Program-made: the position numbers and the translations under genes
Shown here: positions 11,735 through 24,646 of the stretch, in pieces
Layout: every line of letters begins with the position of its first letter
Position numbering within the stretch: position 1 is the stretch's first letter
The notes under the pieces: generated by a model
The model's database searches: none
What the model was told of the DNA's origin: nothing
What the model saw: only the letters and a program-made list of their open reading frames with translations
Assembly (NCBI GenBank): GCA_028023455.1
Contig: JAQFVV010012508.1
Span: 865,877-929,876, forward strand
DNA from: Epiperipatus broadwayi
Lineage: Eukaryota; Onychophora; Udeonychophora; Euonychophora; Peripatidae
Length of the DNA stretch: 64,000 bases
Direction: 5' to 3'

Positions 11735-13800
11735 ATTTTCAATCATTATTAATCCATCGCAGAATGAAGGACTTTACAAAATAATCTACTTTCTCTTCTC
11801 ATCCATAACCTCTCTTCTCCACATCATATTAGCAAACCTCATTAATTCATCTATCTATCTCACTTGTGGTTTCTTTTTAGGCCTGTTGTTCTCTTACCCA
11901 TGTATTTCATTTATGATATCTTCCTGTTGCTCCTAACATATGTCTATCCATATTTCATTGAATGGACTGAAGTCTCTAAAGCAATCTTCTATCAAGTGTC
12001 TGAGGAAAAAACTAGTAAAAAAATGTATATTAAAAACCTTCATTTTCAACCATATTTATACATTTCCTTTTAATACTAAGTTACTTCTGCCAAAAGCATT
12101 CAGTTCAAATTTAATTCTATGACTAATTTCATCCATTATGTTTCCATCTGTATTAATAATCTGAGTGAGGTAATCATAATCAATAACTTAAATCCGTTCA
12201 TGATTATCAAAGTTTATTTTCTTCTGAAAAAGTCCATTGAATATGACTTTATCCCCTTTTTAGCATTTGTTTTTAGTTCTATTTACTTATTTTAATCTGA
12301 AACTCTTACAATATTTCCTGAAGCTCTGGGGAGTTATTTGCAAAATCAACTACATTACCTTAAAAACCTACATGATTTAAATAATCTCCATGTATTTTTA
12401 ATTTCCCCATTTTAATCCAAAAATATTTCTTCTTAGTATATCCATGTAATCTAATCATTGCTGTTGAATTTTGATACGTTCTGGATCTACATCTTAATGA
12501 TTAATCATTGTGAAAATGCTTACGGAATCAAATGCCTTTTCATAAAATTCCAAATCCAAACATAATGCCAACTCATATTCATTGATACTTTCTACAATTT
12601 CTCTCAATAACTGGATATAATCCACTGTGCTAAAAGCACTTTTAAATTCAGTTTGTTCTTTTAGTTGGTTAAGAATCCAAAGTTTTCTGAAAATAAGTTA
12701 AAATTATTTTGGTAAAGATGTTATATAGAACTGGTAAAAGACTCATAAGTCTGTAATTCCTGATATCTCCTTTATTATTTTTCTCAAATATCAATATTTT
12801 TATTGCCTTCTTCCAATAATCTGATATATCTTTATCATTTAGACATTTGATATTTCTGACAATTTTTTATTTTATTTCTTCACCTGCTTCTTTTAAAACA
12901 TAATTCCATCATTTCACAAAGCTTATCCGTACTTCGCAGATTTAATTGTATGCCACACTTCTTCATTCAAAATATTTGGCCATTCAGAAGATGCAGTAAT
13001 AGTATATAGTAGTTTTATATAATTCCTTATAGAAATCTTCCACAGATTTCATGATGTTTTCGTATTGCTGGAACAACTTCCCTTTCATTACAAATATGGT
13101 GTTCTATACATTTGAGACTTTTATTCTCTTCCATAGTTTTTCATGCCAATTCACGATTATATTTTCTTTTACCGTTATTAACTCTTTTTCATTCCATTTT
13201 ACAAAATTCTAGATATTCAATTCTTCTTAATGATTATTTTTTAAAAAAAGTCGTCTTCCTTTATTTCTTCATTCATTGTCTTATCTTAAGTAGAAAATGT
13301 ACTTGTAAATTGATGTTTTTTGGTATCATCTATCTCTTGCAGTTCTTAATAGAGTATCAGTTATCTTTTTATTAATTCAAATCTGAACTATCTTTAAAGT
13401 CTGTTAATAGTTCCTAATTTAAATTCACTAAAATGTTTGGAGGGAATTAGAAATATCAAATCTTAATATGATCTTTCTAATAGGTGCTCATCTGATTATT
13501 CTCTGTGTTGAATTTATTACGATAATTACAATTCTGAAATACATAGTTTCGGTTAGTCAACATATAATCCTATTGTGCTGAAATTTCATTTGATTGCTAC
13601 AGTGACCATTTCCATTAGCATCCCCCCCTCCAAAAAAAAATCATAATATACAGTTGTTATTCTTCTTCAAATTCTATGAGTCTGCGTTATCTCTTATTTC
13701 TGTTACCTGAATCAAATTTTCTTATAGCACTTTCATCTTTCGATCATTTCCCAATTCAACAATTAAAACCAGCCATGATAATTTTAAAATGTTGTTTGGT
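11735..13800 (-). pseudogene. Decayed RTE-type LINE (endonuclease to reverse transcriptase to 3' end)
   Basis: Reading the minus strand from 13.8 kb down, broken frames give an endonuclease-like tail (NEI then DYMLTNRNYVFQNC), then YRLMSLLPVLYNIF, TEFKSAFSTVDYIQLLREI and YELALCLDLEFYEKAFDSV. These are reverse-transcriptase blocks in order. They are followed by MMDEISHRIKFELNAFGRSN and finally the 3' end shared with the fragment at 22880-23530 ('atccatcgcagaatgaagga' beside 'atccactgcaggatgaaggt'). Stops and frameshifts are frequent; the YxDD region is not readable. This is the longest LINE relic in the window and is 5'-truncated. Confidence 0.7.
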
Positions 13801-14583
13801 CTAATCAAAAGCATTTTGTCTTTTCTTCATATATAACATAGAAATAAAACAAACTCCTTTTTAAAACTTGCTTTTTATACGACTATAATAATGAAAAGGA
13901 AATCCAACATTTCGACTATTTCATATAGTCTTTTTCAAGGTACACTAAAATAAAATATATATAATAATAAACATCACATATTCCAAAAAAAAAATAAAAA
14001 AATATTAAATTAAAAATTACAAAATATATTCATAACCAAAAATTTACCTTATCTCCCACTCCCCTTTTTATTACAAATAATCACAATCTAAACACAAGCA
14101 TTTTATTTCTTCTTTTTTTCTTTTCTTAAAATAACTATATATATCCTTTAAAACATTTAATTAAAAACCTATTATTCCTCTTTTCTTCATCTCAATGTGA
14201 ATTTGTTGGAGCATAAACTGGAAATATTTGCATTCTCAATATCTGCCATTAATTTGAATAACTAATCTTGCCATTCTGTCTGATATGCCAACAATATCTT
14301 AGCAACTCGATCAACAAATAAGTTATTAGCTACACTTCATTAATACTCTACTCCACTATATAATAATTTACAAGGTATTTTAATGCCAATACTCATATAC
14401 ATAGAATTGTCAGCTGTGCATTTACTTTAAGCTATATTTCAAATAATATTAAGAATTGAATTAATCTATCATCTTGCTGTAATAAATATTTTAACAAATT
14501 TTTGTGAAGATGGTTAAAGGAAATAGATTTTATTTATATAAATAAAAAGGTAGTTATATATATATATATATGCAAATAATGTT
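13801..14583. other. No gene seen
   Basis: AT-rich DNA with a short (TA)n tract near 14557-14571. Confidence 0.5.
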
Positions 14584-14735
14584 AATTTATTACATACAGT
14601 CTTCAATTTTCAGAAGTACTTTTGGTTAATTCCATAATCTTCATCAACTGGCATTTCAATTTAACGGCAGTTGAGGCAGGTTAAGGAATTAACCAAAAAT
14701 ACTCCTACAGATTGAAGACTGTGTAGTTAATTACC
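14584..14735. repeat. Short foldback
   Basis: 'acagtcttcaattttcagaa' and 'acttttggttaattccat' at the left pair with 'ggaattaaccaaaaatact' and 'cagattgaagactgt' at the right; the loop is about 50 bp. Confidence 0.75.
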
Positions 14736-14780
14736 ATTACATGTATTATTTTTATTGTGATTACAATATTTTAATTAACA

Positions 14781-15062
14781 GACCTATATAACTATAGTTT
14801 ATATTAGCTTATGCTAATGAGCTTGGATTGAAAATATTAGTGCTTCAATTTTAAACTCATAGTTTTGTAACTAAAAAGATAAAAGATAGCTGCTGGCTCT
14901 TAGATCCAAGACTTCTCACTGATGAAAGCCACAAGCTAGAAATTAGTTTGGGAATATTGGATGAGTAGGCACTATAAAGGGATTTTATGCACAAACATTC
15001 TTGCATCCATTGATTACTCTGGCTTGTACTGAGTGGCACTACTGTATGGAGAGTTATGCCTA
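14781..15062 (+). mobile_element. M1 element, one half
   Basis: Matches the right half of the 63-kb copy from 'gctaatgagcttggattgaa' through 'cactgatgaaagccacaagc' to 'gcatccattgattactctgg' and 'tactgtatggagag'. It ends at 'ttatgcct'. The mirror half is absent. Confidence 0.7.
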
Positions 15063-16984
15063 TATTAAAAAAAGTTTATATTCATTGTGGAATGGCACTT
15101 TTTAAGATATGAATAGTGTTTAGAGTAATATTAATCAATTTATAATGGATTTATTTTAGAGATGCATAACATGTTCCTCAATATTTACTGTGTGGATTTA
15201 TAGGAATTGATATATTAGAATCTTGGGAGACAACAGTGATATTTAAAAACAATGTTTGTATCATAAAATGAAATTTATTTTTTAAAAAAAAATCAAAAAT
15301 AATAAGTCAATAGAGTATCTAGACTTTGAGAATATAATAATATACATGCCTAAATAATAAAAGTCCCATCACCATGTTTCAAAATTAAAAGAAAACAGTT
15401 TGATTTACAGGCTTCTTTTAGTGATCAACAAATGTAAACCTGCCCAGTGATTGGAAAAAATGTAAACGATGCATGTGACTATATAATGTTTCTGATTATG
15501 CATTTTCTAGTGCTTGCATTTGCAATATCATTGCGTCAACACCACAGCATTTACAAAAGAAACTTTGTGTACCAAAATAGAAGCTCGGTCACAAATGTTC
15601 TTCTTATAAAGCTCATGGTGGGTTGTTTTTATAGACAATGAAATGTTCTGATAAATATTGAACTCTTAAATAATTGCTTCTGCTACGAGTTTTTTTTTTT
15701 TTACGTATAATCCTTTGGAATGTCTATCAGTCTCCATGAGTAATCATTGTTTTTCAAATATTAGTCTTGCGCATTTTGCTCTCTGAATTTTAGAGACTTC
15801 ATTTATTGATGTTAAAATTGTTAATCAGAAATGTCAAATAATGATATACCAATTAATTGAGCAGAGAAAATTGTATCATTTTTAAACTCAAAGAATACAG
15901 ATGACTTGTCATGCTTTATGAAACTTGGTGTTACATCAACCTTATCAGATATTTCTTATTACTTATAAAAAAAAAGATCTAATCGTAACAAAAAAATTAC
16001 AGCGGTGCACTTTTTCTATTTTGTATTGCATAATGTCAAAAATATAATTTCAATATGCATGTGTGTACACTTGTGTAAGCAAATTAAGGTGATATAACTT
16101 CATAACGCAATATACCGTTTTTCTTGCACCACTATATAACATACAAAACTGAACCAATCACTACGCCTAAAGAGAAGAGACAAGTGATTTCCATATTAAT
16201 ACAGTGATCTTGTTCAGAAATTAATACGGCAAACATGACCAACTTGATAATAATGTATGAATAATTAATACGATACTAATTGAATGGCGTATTGCTTGGA
16301 AATTTATAATAGGTTTGATTATTAGAAGTACACAGATGGAACCATGATCCAAAGACCTCAAGTACCAGATTTTACAGTTCCACTACTTAATTAAACTACA
16401 AAGGTCACTATTATAATAATCATATTATAGTCAATCTCATTTCAAGACATCTAATTAATGCATAAGCAGAGTTACGTAAAGGTTTCATGAAAACTTCAAA
16501 CTATTAAATCCATATGGCCTTATGCATTAACTATCAGATTGAAATAAACTCGGTTAAAAAATCTGCCGCATTTATTTTTCACAAATTAATATCATAATCA
16601 ATATAAGAATAAAATCACAACATTGGACTGAAGATCAGTCTTCTCTCCGGGGAGTTGTTAAAAAATATAGTTCCTAAAATATATGCATTCTGCAAAGTGA
16701 TTGGTTCAATTTTTGTCATAAAGTACATAAATAAATAGCTCCCTTTTTCTTTCAAAACTGGCCCATTAATCCCAATAAATACCCAAAGACATCAGCTAAA
16801 AACCAGAAAAATAGAAACTTTAAAAAAACTATTTAATCAAAAGTAATTTGATTGAAAGTTGTATTATTAATAAGATTGAAAACATCAAGTTAATTAAAAT
16901 TAATATAATAAAAAAAATGGCAGTTATAGTGAATAACTCCATATATGAGTGTTCAAATTTTTAAAAATCAGATATTTTAATTTT
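15063..16984. other. Long AT-rich stretch, no gene seen
   Basis: The longest open frame (64 codons at 15447-15641) shows no recognisable motif. No tRNA, repeat copy or clear inverted repeat was found. Confidence 0.45.
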
Positions 16985-17135
16985 TATCTGAGGTTTAAAG
17001 TTTAAATCTGGGCTAGAGATAATCTCTAGTTGAATAAAAGATTAGTGATAATCATTACCGTATTTATCCAGAGTGGGTGGTATCAAAGTTGTGGATGGAG
17101 AAAGTTTGACACTTGTAATTTAAAATGGAAAAAAA
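16985..17135 (+). repeat. R1 repeat, 5' part
   Basis: 'aaatctgggctagagataat', 'gattagtgataatcatta', 'gtggatggagaaagtttgac' and 'acttgtaattt' line up with 26795-26920, which continues into the R1 3' part. Confidence 0.6.
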
Positions 17136-18024
17136 AAAAATATCAATTTTAATTTTAATGCCTCATTTTTAATATTACTAATTTTTTCCCATAGAAATAT
17201 AAATTAATTTGTCAATGATCAATATAAGGATCAAAAACGTTAAAGCACCCATACCGAATGCAGGTTACTTTACGATAATCCAAAATGGACACCACATTTT
17301 ATTTTTAAAAATAAAAATATAAAAATTATCATTAATTTAAAATATAAGCCACAAAATGGGAATTTACTTAAATCAAAGAATTTTATAAAAAAAAATATAT
17401 GAATAGTTAAGTAATAATAGTCACTGGCTTTAGGCAACTTTTGAAACTTTGAACACAAGGCCTTTATTCATCATAAATATTGAAAGTGCTTATTTGGTGA
17501 GTACTTAATTATCATCATGTTGAGAGATCAGTATTTCTTTAAAGTTGGGAAAATTAATATTTTGTAGTCAGTCTAAAATATTTAAATATTTAATTTACTA
17601 CATCTATTCCTAAATTTTTAATTGCATTGTTAATTATTTTTCATATTAAAATTATATATTTAATTGGATTATAACGTTGACACATATTTTGCAATACCAT
17701 ACTTCATTGGATACGATCCTCTAAAACTCATAATATCATGATCAAGTTCTAAGTTTACTATCTGAATAAAAAATTATTGCGGATACATTTTTTTTACACA
17801 ATTTTATTGATTAAAGCTAAAGAATAATGGATACAGTGATAAATTAGATCTTAGAACTAAGAAAATGAAAGATAACATCTTAATACTATATGTATATAAA
17901 TAAGTAAATAACTCAGATTATATGTAACTGAACAGGAAGTAACTGAAACTTTCAATGAATCATATCATATATGCAACCCTATTATAACCATCTGTCAGTC
18001 CATAGATACATTAGAAACATACAC
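17136..18024. other. No gene seen
   Basis: AT-rich; the 62-codon minus-strand frame at 17270-17458 is lysine/phenylalanine-rich low complexity and not supported as a gene. Confidence 0.5.
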
Positions 18025-18135
18025 TGATTTGGGCCAACTGCTGCATGCTGGTTCAGCACGAAATGTGCATCTTGGGAATCATTTATCCATTTCACATGTC
18101 TTTGATCATATGTTTTGTTAATGTGTGATAGAACT
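18025..18135 (+). repeat. R1 repeat, 3' part
   Basis: 'gggccaactgctgcatgctg', 'gttcagcacgaaatgtgcat', 'cttgggaatcat' and 'catgtctttgatcatatg' match the other R1 copies. Confidence 0.75.
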
Positions 18136-18403
18136 GTAATTAATAATAAAAAGAATTAAAGTTAGGGTTTCTAGAAATAACATGTATATGAAGTTGAATT
18201 ATCACATGTGCTATATAAATTGCTTGACAAATGTATTTATATAGTCTGAGAGGTTGCTCTGACTTCTGGGCTAATGGATGGTCGTGATATAGTTGCAAGC
18301 ATAATATAACTCACTGGAAGTTCCAATTACTCCCTGTTCAGTTATATTTTTATAAAACAAGTCAAAAAATATTCTATAATTGTACTAATTTTCAAATTTT
18401 ATA

Positions 18404-18802
18404 CAAATTTATAAAATATATGATATGGATATTTTTTAGACTGAATATATATGGTTAAATGATGGCTTAGTCATTGTTTACAAATTTGCAGGTTATAAAA
18501 TAAGGTTCCATAGAGCTTAATGTATATCAAATAGAGTTAGGGTTTGATCTCTCATCTTAGATTTTTGCAATTTTGCTATAAATGATTATAATTTTCCTGT
18601 CCCAAATTTATAAAACATATGATATGGATATTTTTTAGAGTAAATGTATATGGTTAAATGATTTCTTAGTCCTTGTTTACAAATTTGCAGGTTATAAAAT
18701 AAGGTTCCATAGAGCTTAATGTATATCAAATAGAGTTAGGGTTTGATCTCTCATCTTAGATTTTTGCAATTTTGCTATAAGCGATTGTGATTTTCCTGTC
18801 CT
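18404..18802. repeat. Tandem duplication, 2 x ~199 bp
   Basis: 'tgatatggatattttttaga' at 18421 and 18620 and the whole following stretch through 'gattttcctgtcc' are repeated with few differences. Confidence 0.9.
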
Positions 18803-19221
18803 GAAATTAAAAACAAAATGGCGCTTTAAAAACCACAAAATAAAGATGATGAATAGTGTGGCTCTGATATTTGGATAGAGCCTTCTTTCTAGATTAATAA
18901 TAATTTTATTTAAAAATGGTGTATGCCAATGAATTGCATTAGTTATGACGTTTCTATATGTTTTAATTCGGGACAATAAAAAAAATAATAATAAGTTCTT
19001 CATTTTTTTTGCACATATTAAATAGCCGTAATGATAAAAAGTTTCATCTCAGCTGCAATAAAAAAAGTGGTTCAGAAGAACATGAGAAGCAATTACGGGG
19101 GATATTGGATATACTATTTTGAAAACACCCCCAATATTTGATCATGGATGCAAATATGGAGAGAGGATATCAGTGATTTGTTTTTGAATATTGTTGGTGG
19201 TGAAGTTATTTATTATTTTAT
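18803..19221. other. No gene seen
   Basis: A 95-codon minus-strand frame (18716-19003) runs into the tandem duplication and has no recognisable motif. Treated as non-coding. Confidence 0.4.
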
Positions 19222-19333
19222 GGTTAAAACCACTAAACATCATATGATCACCATTTCTTATGCACAAGCCTCCTGGCATTCATTGATTACTCCGGCTTGC
19301 ACTGAGTGGCACTACCGTATGGAGAGTTTTGCC
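19222..19333 (+). mobile_element. M1 element, internally deleted copy
   Basis: 'ccactaaacatcatatgatc' and 'accatttctt' (one M1 terminus) join directly to 'atgcacaagcctcctggcat' and 'ggcactaccgtatggagagt' (the other terminus). Confidence 0.75.
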
Positions 19334-20117
19334 TGTGCTAAAATTATATTTTTTTACAAGAAAATTCCCATTATATTTTAGTGTTTATATCCGTAATGCC
19401 ACGAAAATCCTTAAATTGAAAAATATATTATAATGGTGACAAAGTAATAGTTCATAAATGATCAGCGAAAACATCCTATGTAATGGATACTACTACTCTA
19501 ACAGCTTTCAACAACAACAAAATTCCTTACTTATCCATCATAATAGGTTATAGTCAGTACAGTATGATTCATAATATTCAATTTATGTCATTTGATAATT
19601 CAAAATACAATCTCAATAAAGTAACCATGAAGAAATGGTTATACTTCCCTGGCAATAATTATTCTTAATTGTTTCTTGGGACTGACTGCAAGAAACAAAT
19701 ACAGGTTAGTGTAAATCAGATTTATTTATTTTGAGAATAAGAATATTTATTAACTCTGTGGTGTTTCTTTCATTAAAGGACTGTTTTTTCTATTCTTATT
19801 ATTCTTGAAATATTTACTTTCTCCTATTATGGAACCCACGAAGCAACACAATTTGAAACTGTTTCATACATCAGATAACCTACAATCACATATATAAATT
19901 ACATGAATGCTACATAACTAGTTTAAAAATAGAACGAAATTAAATTTTAAAATAATATTGTCGTAACAATGGAATAGAAAAATGGCAAAGAGATTTAAAA
20001 TATAAAAACATGTTGCACATCTCTACAAAACCACACTTATATAACATGCGTATCTGTGCATGACCCTGAATGGATTTACTACTTTATTTAATCACCCTTC
20101 ATATATATAACCTCTTC
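19334..20117. other. No gene seen
   Basis: AT-rich DNA; nothing supported. Confidence 0.5.
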
Positions 20118-20300
20118 CTGTTTTCAGATTTTCTACTTAATAGTTATTCATTAGATAAAGTGCTGGGCTTGTCCTGGTATTTTTAATCTAATGCTTGAAT
20201 ATTGTAGCACCTCACTGATGACGCCAGTAGCGGAAACCGGAATGGGATTGGGGATATGCTGCAAAGCTTGTTAAGAGCTTATTTTGCGAGATCTATATAT
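20118..20300 (+). mobile_element. Repeat carrying a hammerhead-like core, possible Penelope pseudo-LTR
   Basis: Homologous to 2755-2960: 'ttttcagattttctactta', 'tagataaagtgctgggctt', 'ggtatttttaatcta', 'agcacctca' and 'gcaaagcttgtt' appear in the same order. Penelope-like elements are known to carry hammerhead ribozymes in their pseudo-LTRs and Penelope coding fragments exist elsewhere in this window, but no coding fragment is adjacent here. Confidence 0.4.
20172..20241 (+). ncRNA. Candidate hammerhead ribozyme
   Basis: The conserved core CTGATGA (20215-20221) is followed by a 3-bp helix (CGC / GCG) closed by the loop CAGTA, then GAAA (20233-20236) and CCGG. Upstream, CCTGGTA (20173-20179) can pair with ACCGG to make stem III and leaves GUA as the cleavage triplet. 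Stem I is weak (TGC / GCA only, with a large internal loop). Order and spacing fit a hammerhead with stem III open. The weak stem I and the degraded sister copy at 2819-2885 argue for caution. Confidence 0.35.
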
Positions 20301-21289
20301 AACCTCTTCAAAGATATACACACACAAAGCACAAACTTTCTTAAATTATTTATAGATGACCCCATAATCACAATAATGGATATACCATTGAATTACCTAG
20401 AATTAAACAGAAGTCAATCTGGAGAAATGTCATTTCTTTGACTGCCAAGAAATCACATTGACTTGATGGCACTTAATGAGAAGAATAATTTTGAAAATAG
20501 GTTTGAAAAGGTTTTATTTCAGATATTGATGCACTGTTTTAATTAGAAATTGTTTTCTTTCCCAAAAAGATGTTTTTAGACTTGTCTTTATTTTTAACTT
20601 TCCTCATATAGAAGGAAACTTTTTTTTCATTTATATTTTAACTTGGTTCCTCTGAAAATGTTGTGTTCAATAACATTTATTATTATAATCTCTTGAATAT
20701 AATTGATTTTCTTGAAAAGATCCTAATAAACTATATGAAACAATTAATTGCTCCTATAAAGAGTGGACATATCTTTGCGCAAACACAAAATACCCAATCA
20801 CACACCAAAAAAGACTTACTTTTTGACACATTTATGATCATAAAGCTGGTTACTGAAGATAGTACTACAAAAAGAGACAAGGAAGAGAGGAATCAAAAGA
20901 ACTGTACAAAAGGGTTTTCTGTTTTTGTATTAAAAATAAGAAATCCTAGTCTTTAATAACCCACTTTAGGATTTAAAGAAAATAATCATGGTAGAACACT
21001 GCTAATTAATTGTATCCATACATTTCTCTAATATCCCACGACTATAGACTCCCTATCAATGTTCTGGGTTCAGAACCCAACTATACATTCAGATTTAATC
21101 ATTCTAACAGACATTAATTTTCTTCTATATTTATTAAAGGATACGAGGATGTTTTACAAAATGTATGACTTCTATGAAGAATTATAGCATTAAGTAGTAA
21201 TATGGAATCTATTTAATTTCTAAGAAAGTAATCAAAATATTTTATTTAACTAGTTATATATAGGGGGGTTTGAACTCAGACTTTCACAC
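20301..21289. other. No gene seen
   Basis: A 97-codon plus-strand frame at 20663-20956 shows no recognisable motif; treated as unsupported. Confidence 0.45.
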
Positions 21290-21430
21290 GACCCTCAGCC
21301 GTCCATGTTATCTCATGTCGCTGATACACTTGATCACACACATGTCGAAAAGATAAATAATCACCAATATAAGTATTTCGTGCTAAACCAGCACTCGTCA
21401 GTTGGTCCAGATTATCATCGCCACACATAT
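21290..21430 (-). repeat. R1 repeat, inverted copy
   Basis: 'aaataatcaccaatataagt', 'gtgctaaaccagcactcgtc' and 'agttggtccagattatca' are the reverse complement of the copy at 25978-26130, including its outer 'tgtgatcaagtgtatc'-like segment. Confidence 0.75.
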
Positions 21431-22879
21431 ATACAATCAAAGCTCAGCTTATATTTAAGATAGATAATCTTCATACTTTAATGGACAGGCTTCAAACTAC
21501 TTCATCTCACAACTCTTCAGCCGTCCATTTCATTGAAAAATCTGGTGATGGAACGCTGAAAGCCCACATTAGTATTTTTATTAAATAAGAATATGCAAGT
21601 ATACCATATATTTAAATGTGTGTGTGAGTGTGAAGGGGCGCTACTATTTAAAGTTAATAATATAATTCTCAAATAATACATTGTTAACATACATAGTAGA
21701 TATTCAACTTTTTTTTTTTTTTTAATATATATAATCGCAATATGTACACTTTAATAATAAACTTTTCTTACCTGTTAACGAATAAAAAAGAACCATATTT
21801 GATAAATATTCAAAAAAGTAAGACCAAAAGCGAAGAAAAAAAATAAAATCATATACGGGAACCCTACGTTCGGCCATGGTAAACACAAATTTGAAAAGTT
21901 TTCTAAATATGTAACACACGCGTAAAAGTACTAAACTCCATTTAGTAAATGTTTACAGAATACTTTAAATTTTTTTTCATACTTCAGTTTTTCAAATGAA
22001 AATATACACATATCTTTTTTTTTTATCTTCAAAATAACATATCCCAAACTGCACAGGTTTCCAGCAGAGAAAACTAAAGTACAGCGCTCACTTTAGAGAA
22101 AGACTTGGAAGATTTCATAAAACAGAGGTTTCTCTCTCTCTCTCTCTCTCTCTTTTTCTATATATTTTTAAAAAAGATGAAAATATAATTTATGAGTCAT
22201 TTAATAACCTTTAAATAAAACAAATAGCTACAGTAAGTAAACAACCGCTTAAAACTTAAAATATTAAAACATTTAACTACAGACGGTACTAAACATGTTG
22301 GAAGATTATTTTGTTTTTCAAAATAATGGCTATTACTTTATCTAACACAAAACATCTCGATTGGATGGTAAAATTTACGACTAATACAATCGGATTAAAA
22401 TAAGTCATATGATATTTACTAAATTTGAAAAACAATCTGATGATTTAATTCGAATTTTATACCATTTTAATATTGTCCAGAATCTATTCTGATTTGAGCA
22501 TTCATGAATCATGTGGTTGCCATGGTTTCTTTTAAGCATTTCACACAGCCAGTGGACAGTGGAATTTTCACTCGGTGATGGCTAGAAAAGTCAATCTGAC
22601 GTCATATCACTGATTAGACGAGAATATCATGATAAACCGTAGTAGATGTAAAAAAAAAAAAGACAGATGTGTTAAACAAAAATATTCTAATTAATTTTTA
22701 ATGATAACAAACAAAAAAAAAAAATGAATAATATGTTTTAAATTTTCTCTTCTAAAAGCTACAAAAAATTATTTATTCTTGATTAAAAAAATAAAAACAC
22801 TATAGAAATCCTCATTGATGAATGAAAATATAATAATAAAATATGCAAACTTTTAAGAACATTAGAGACAAAAGAGATT
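21431..22879. other. No gene seen; short (TC)n tract
   Basis: AT-rich DNA with a (TC)n run at about 22130-22153. No supported coding feature. Confidence 0.5.
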
Positions 22880-23530
22880 TGATTATAGAGAATAATCATC
22901 ATTTCATCATCATCACCATTTGCAACCATTACCGATCCACTGCAGGATGAAGGTCTCTTTCCAGGTTCAATCCCTCTTCTCAGATCTCTAGTCTCTATTC
23001 TCCAAATCGCACCAACACACTTTATTTCATCCATCCATCTCACATATGGTGTCTTTCTAGATCTTTTACAATCTGTTGGAATCCAGTCTAAGATTTCGTA
23101 TAACCATCTATTAACATCTCGAGTAATAAATTCAGTCCAAGTCCACTTTAATCTCTTAATTATTCTTTCAATGATGTCAGTAACACTTGTTTATTCTCTC
23201 ATCCGTGCATTTAATTTTCGAACTCTTCTTGCTACTCCTATCATGCATCTCTCATACTTCTTTGATGTTTTGTTAAATGTCCAAGTCTCACATTCATAAG
23301 TAAGAACTGGTAACAAAACATTCCCTTTCAAACACATCGGTATACTTCCTTTTAATATTAAGTTATTTCTACCAAAAGCACTCCAAACAAGTTTAATTCT
23401 ATGATTAATTCCATCCACTGTGTTATCGTCTGCAGTAATAATCTGACCAAGGTGTGTGTAGTTAGTTGTTAATGTCTTCTAACTCATCATTATCAAACTT
23501 TACTTCTTTTGAGAAAATTCATTGATTTTT
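22880..23530 (-). pseudogene. RTE-type LINE 3' fragment
   Basis: Two minus-strand frames lie in order. The frame 23418-23191 reads LVWSAFGRNNLILKGSIPMC, then LPVLTYECETWTFNKT and YERCMIGVARRVRK. The frame 23043-22783 starts RWMDEIKCVGAIWRIETRDL and ends near DDDEMM. This is the characteristic end of RTE/BovB-like reverse transcriptases (VWSAFGK, LPVLTYGCETW, RW.D.IK), and the closing GATGATGAT-type tail is also typical. The two blocks are in different frames and the polymerase catalytic part is absent, so this is a dead 5'-truncated copy. Confidence 0.75.
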
Positions 23531-24644
23531 AATGGATTACAGAGTATAATACTGTACATGAAATGTTCACATTCTTTTGAAAAACAAAAATTGTCAAAAT
23601 ATATCTGTGGACTTGATTCTGGAGTTAAATTATTAATTATTTCACCTTATCTCATATACATTACTGGATTAGCCTAATTATTACATTTAAATCTTTAATT
23701 TGTGTTAACAATCTATTGTAAGTATTATTGTCTTATTCTAGGTTTTAGTGTGTGTTGTGGATGAAAATCAGTTCATCTTTTTTTTATATTGTAGGATAAA
23801 CAAAAATGCATTTTTGTTAGTTATCAATGGTGCGGAGTGTATTAATTCCGTTGAATGTATCATTTTGTTTTATATGTTTCAAATCTGTCCTCTGGAAATT
23901 ATGCACATTTGTAGAAGTATAGTTTTGGAAGTGGTTTTCTATAAGGATTTTAATGGGGTATTTATTGATCAAATGATTAAGTCTTGGAATTTTTTTTCGT
24001 ACTTCCGTTACTCCACCATTTCATAATATTTTAACCTTCAATTTGTCAATGACATGAATATAAACAAAATTCAATTTAATAATACTGGCAATATGTTTTT
24101 AATATTAGTGATGATCTAAGCTTAGAGGCAGTTCACTGCTCTGTTAGTCATAGAAATAGTACCTCCATTCTATTGCGGTGGGCATATAATATACAAATAT
24201 ATATTTATAATCATAATGGGAGGAGGATTCCAAAGATTGGCATAACATCAGAGGTAATTAAATTATTTTTACTATATAATTTTTCCAGGAACTTAATAAC
24301 CAGGGCATAATTTTCTATGCCTGGCATTAAATTATGAGAAACATCATTGCATTATATATAATCCATACTGCCAATCATCAATTGGTCACAAATATCTATT
24401 TAATCAAACTGCCACCCAAAGAAATGTGACTTTATGCCATAGTAGTTCAAACCATTACTTTGTAAGATAGGTACTGATGTTGGAAAGAAAGATTTCTTTT
24501 AAAAGCCTTTTTAAGAGTTTTATAATTATGCAAAAACATTTAGTGTCTACAAGAATAATTACAATCAATTCTCTAAAAGTTTTCAGGAATTTCAGTGGCA
24601 GGAGAGTGGAACTTCAAAAATTCGTTAATTTCTATTAATTTATG
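23531..24644. other. No gene seen
   Basis: A 92-codon plus-strand frame at 23748-24026 is cysteine- and aromatic-rich but matches no family I can recognise; not supported. Confidence 0.45.
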
Positions 24645-24646
24645 TA

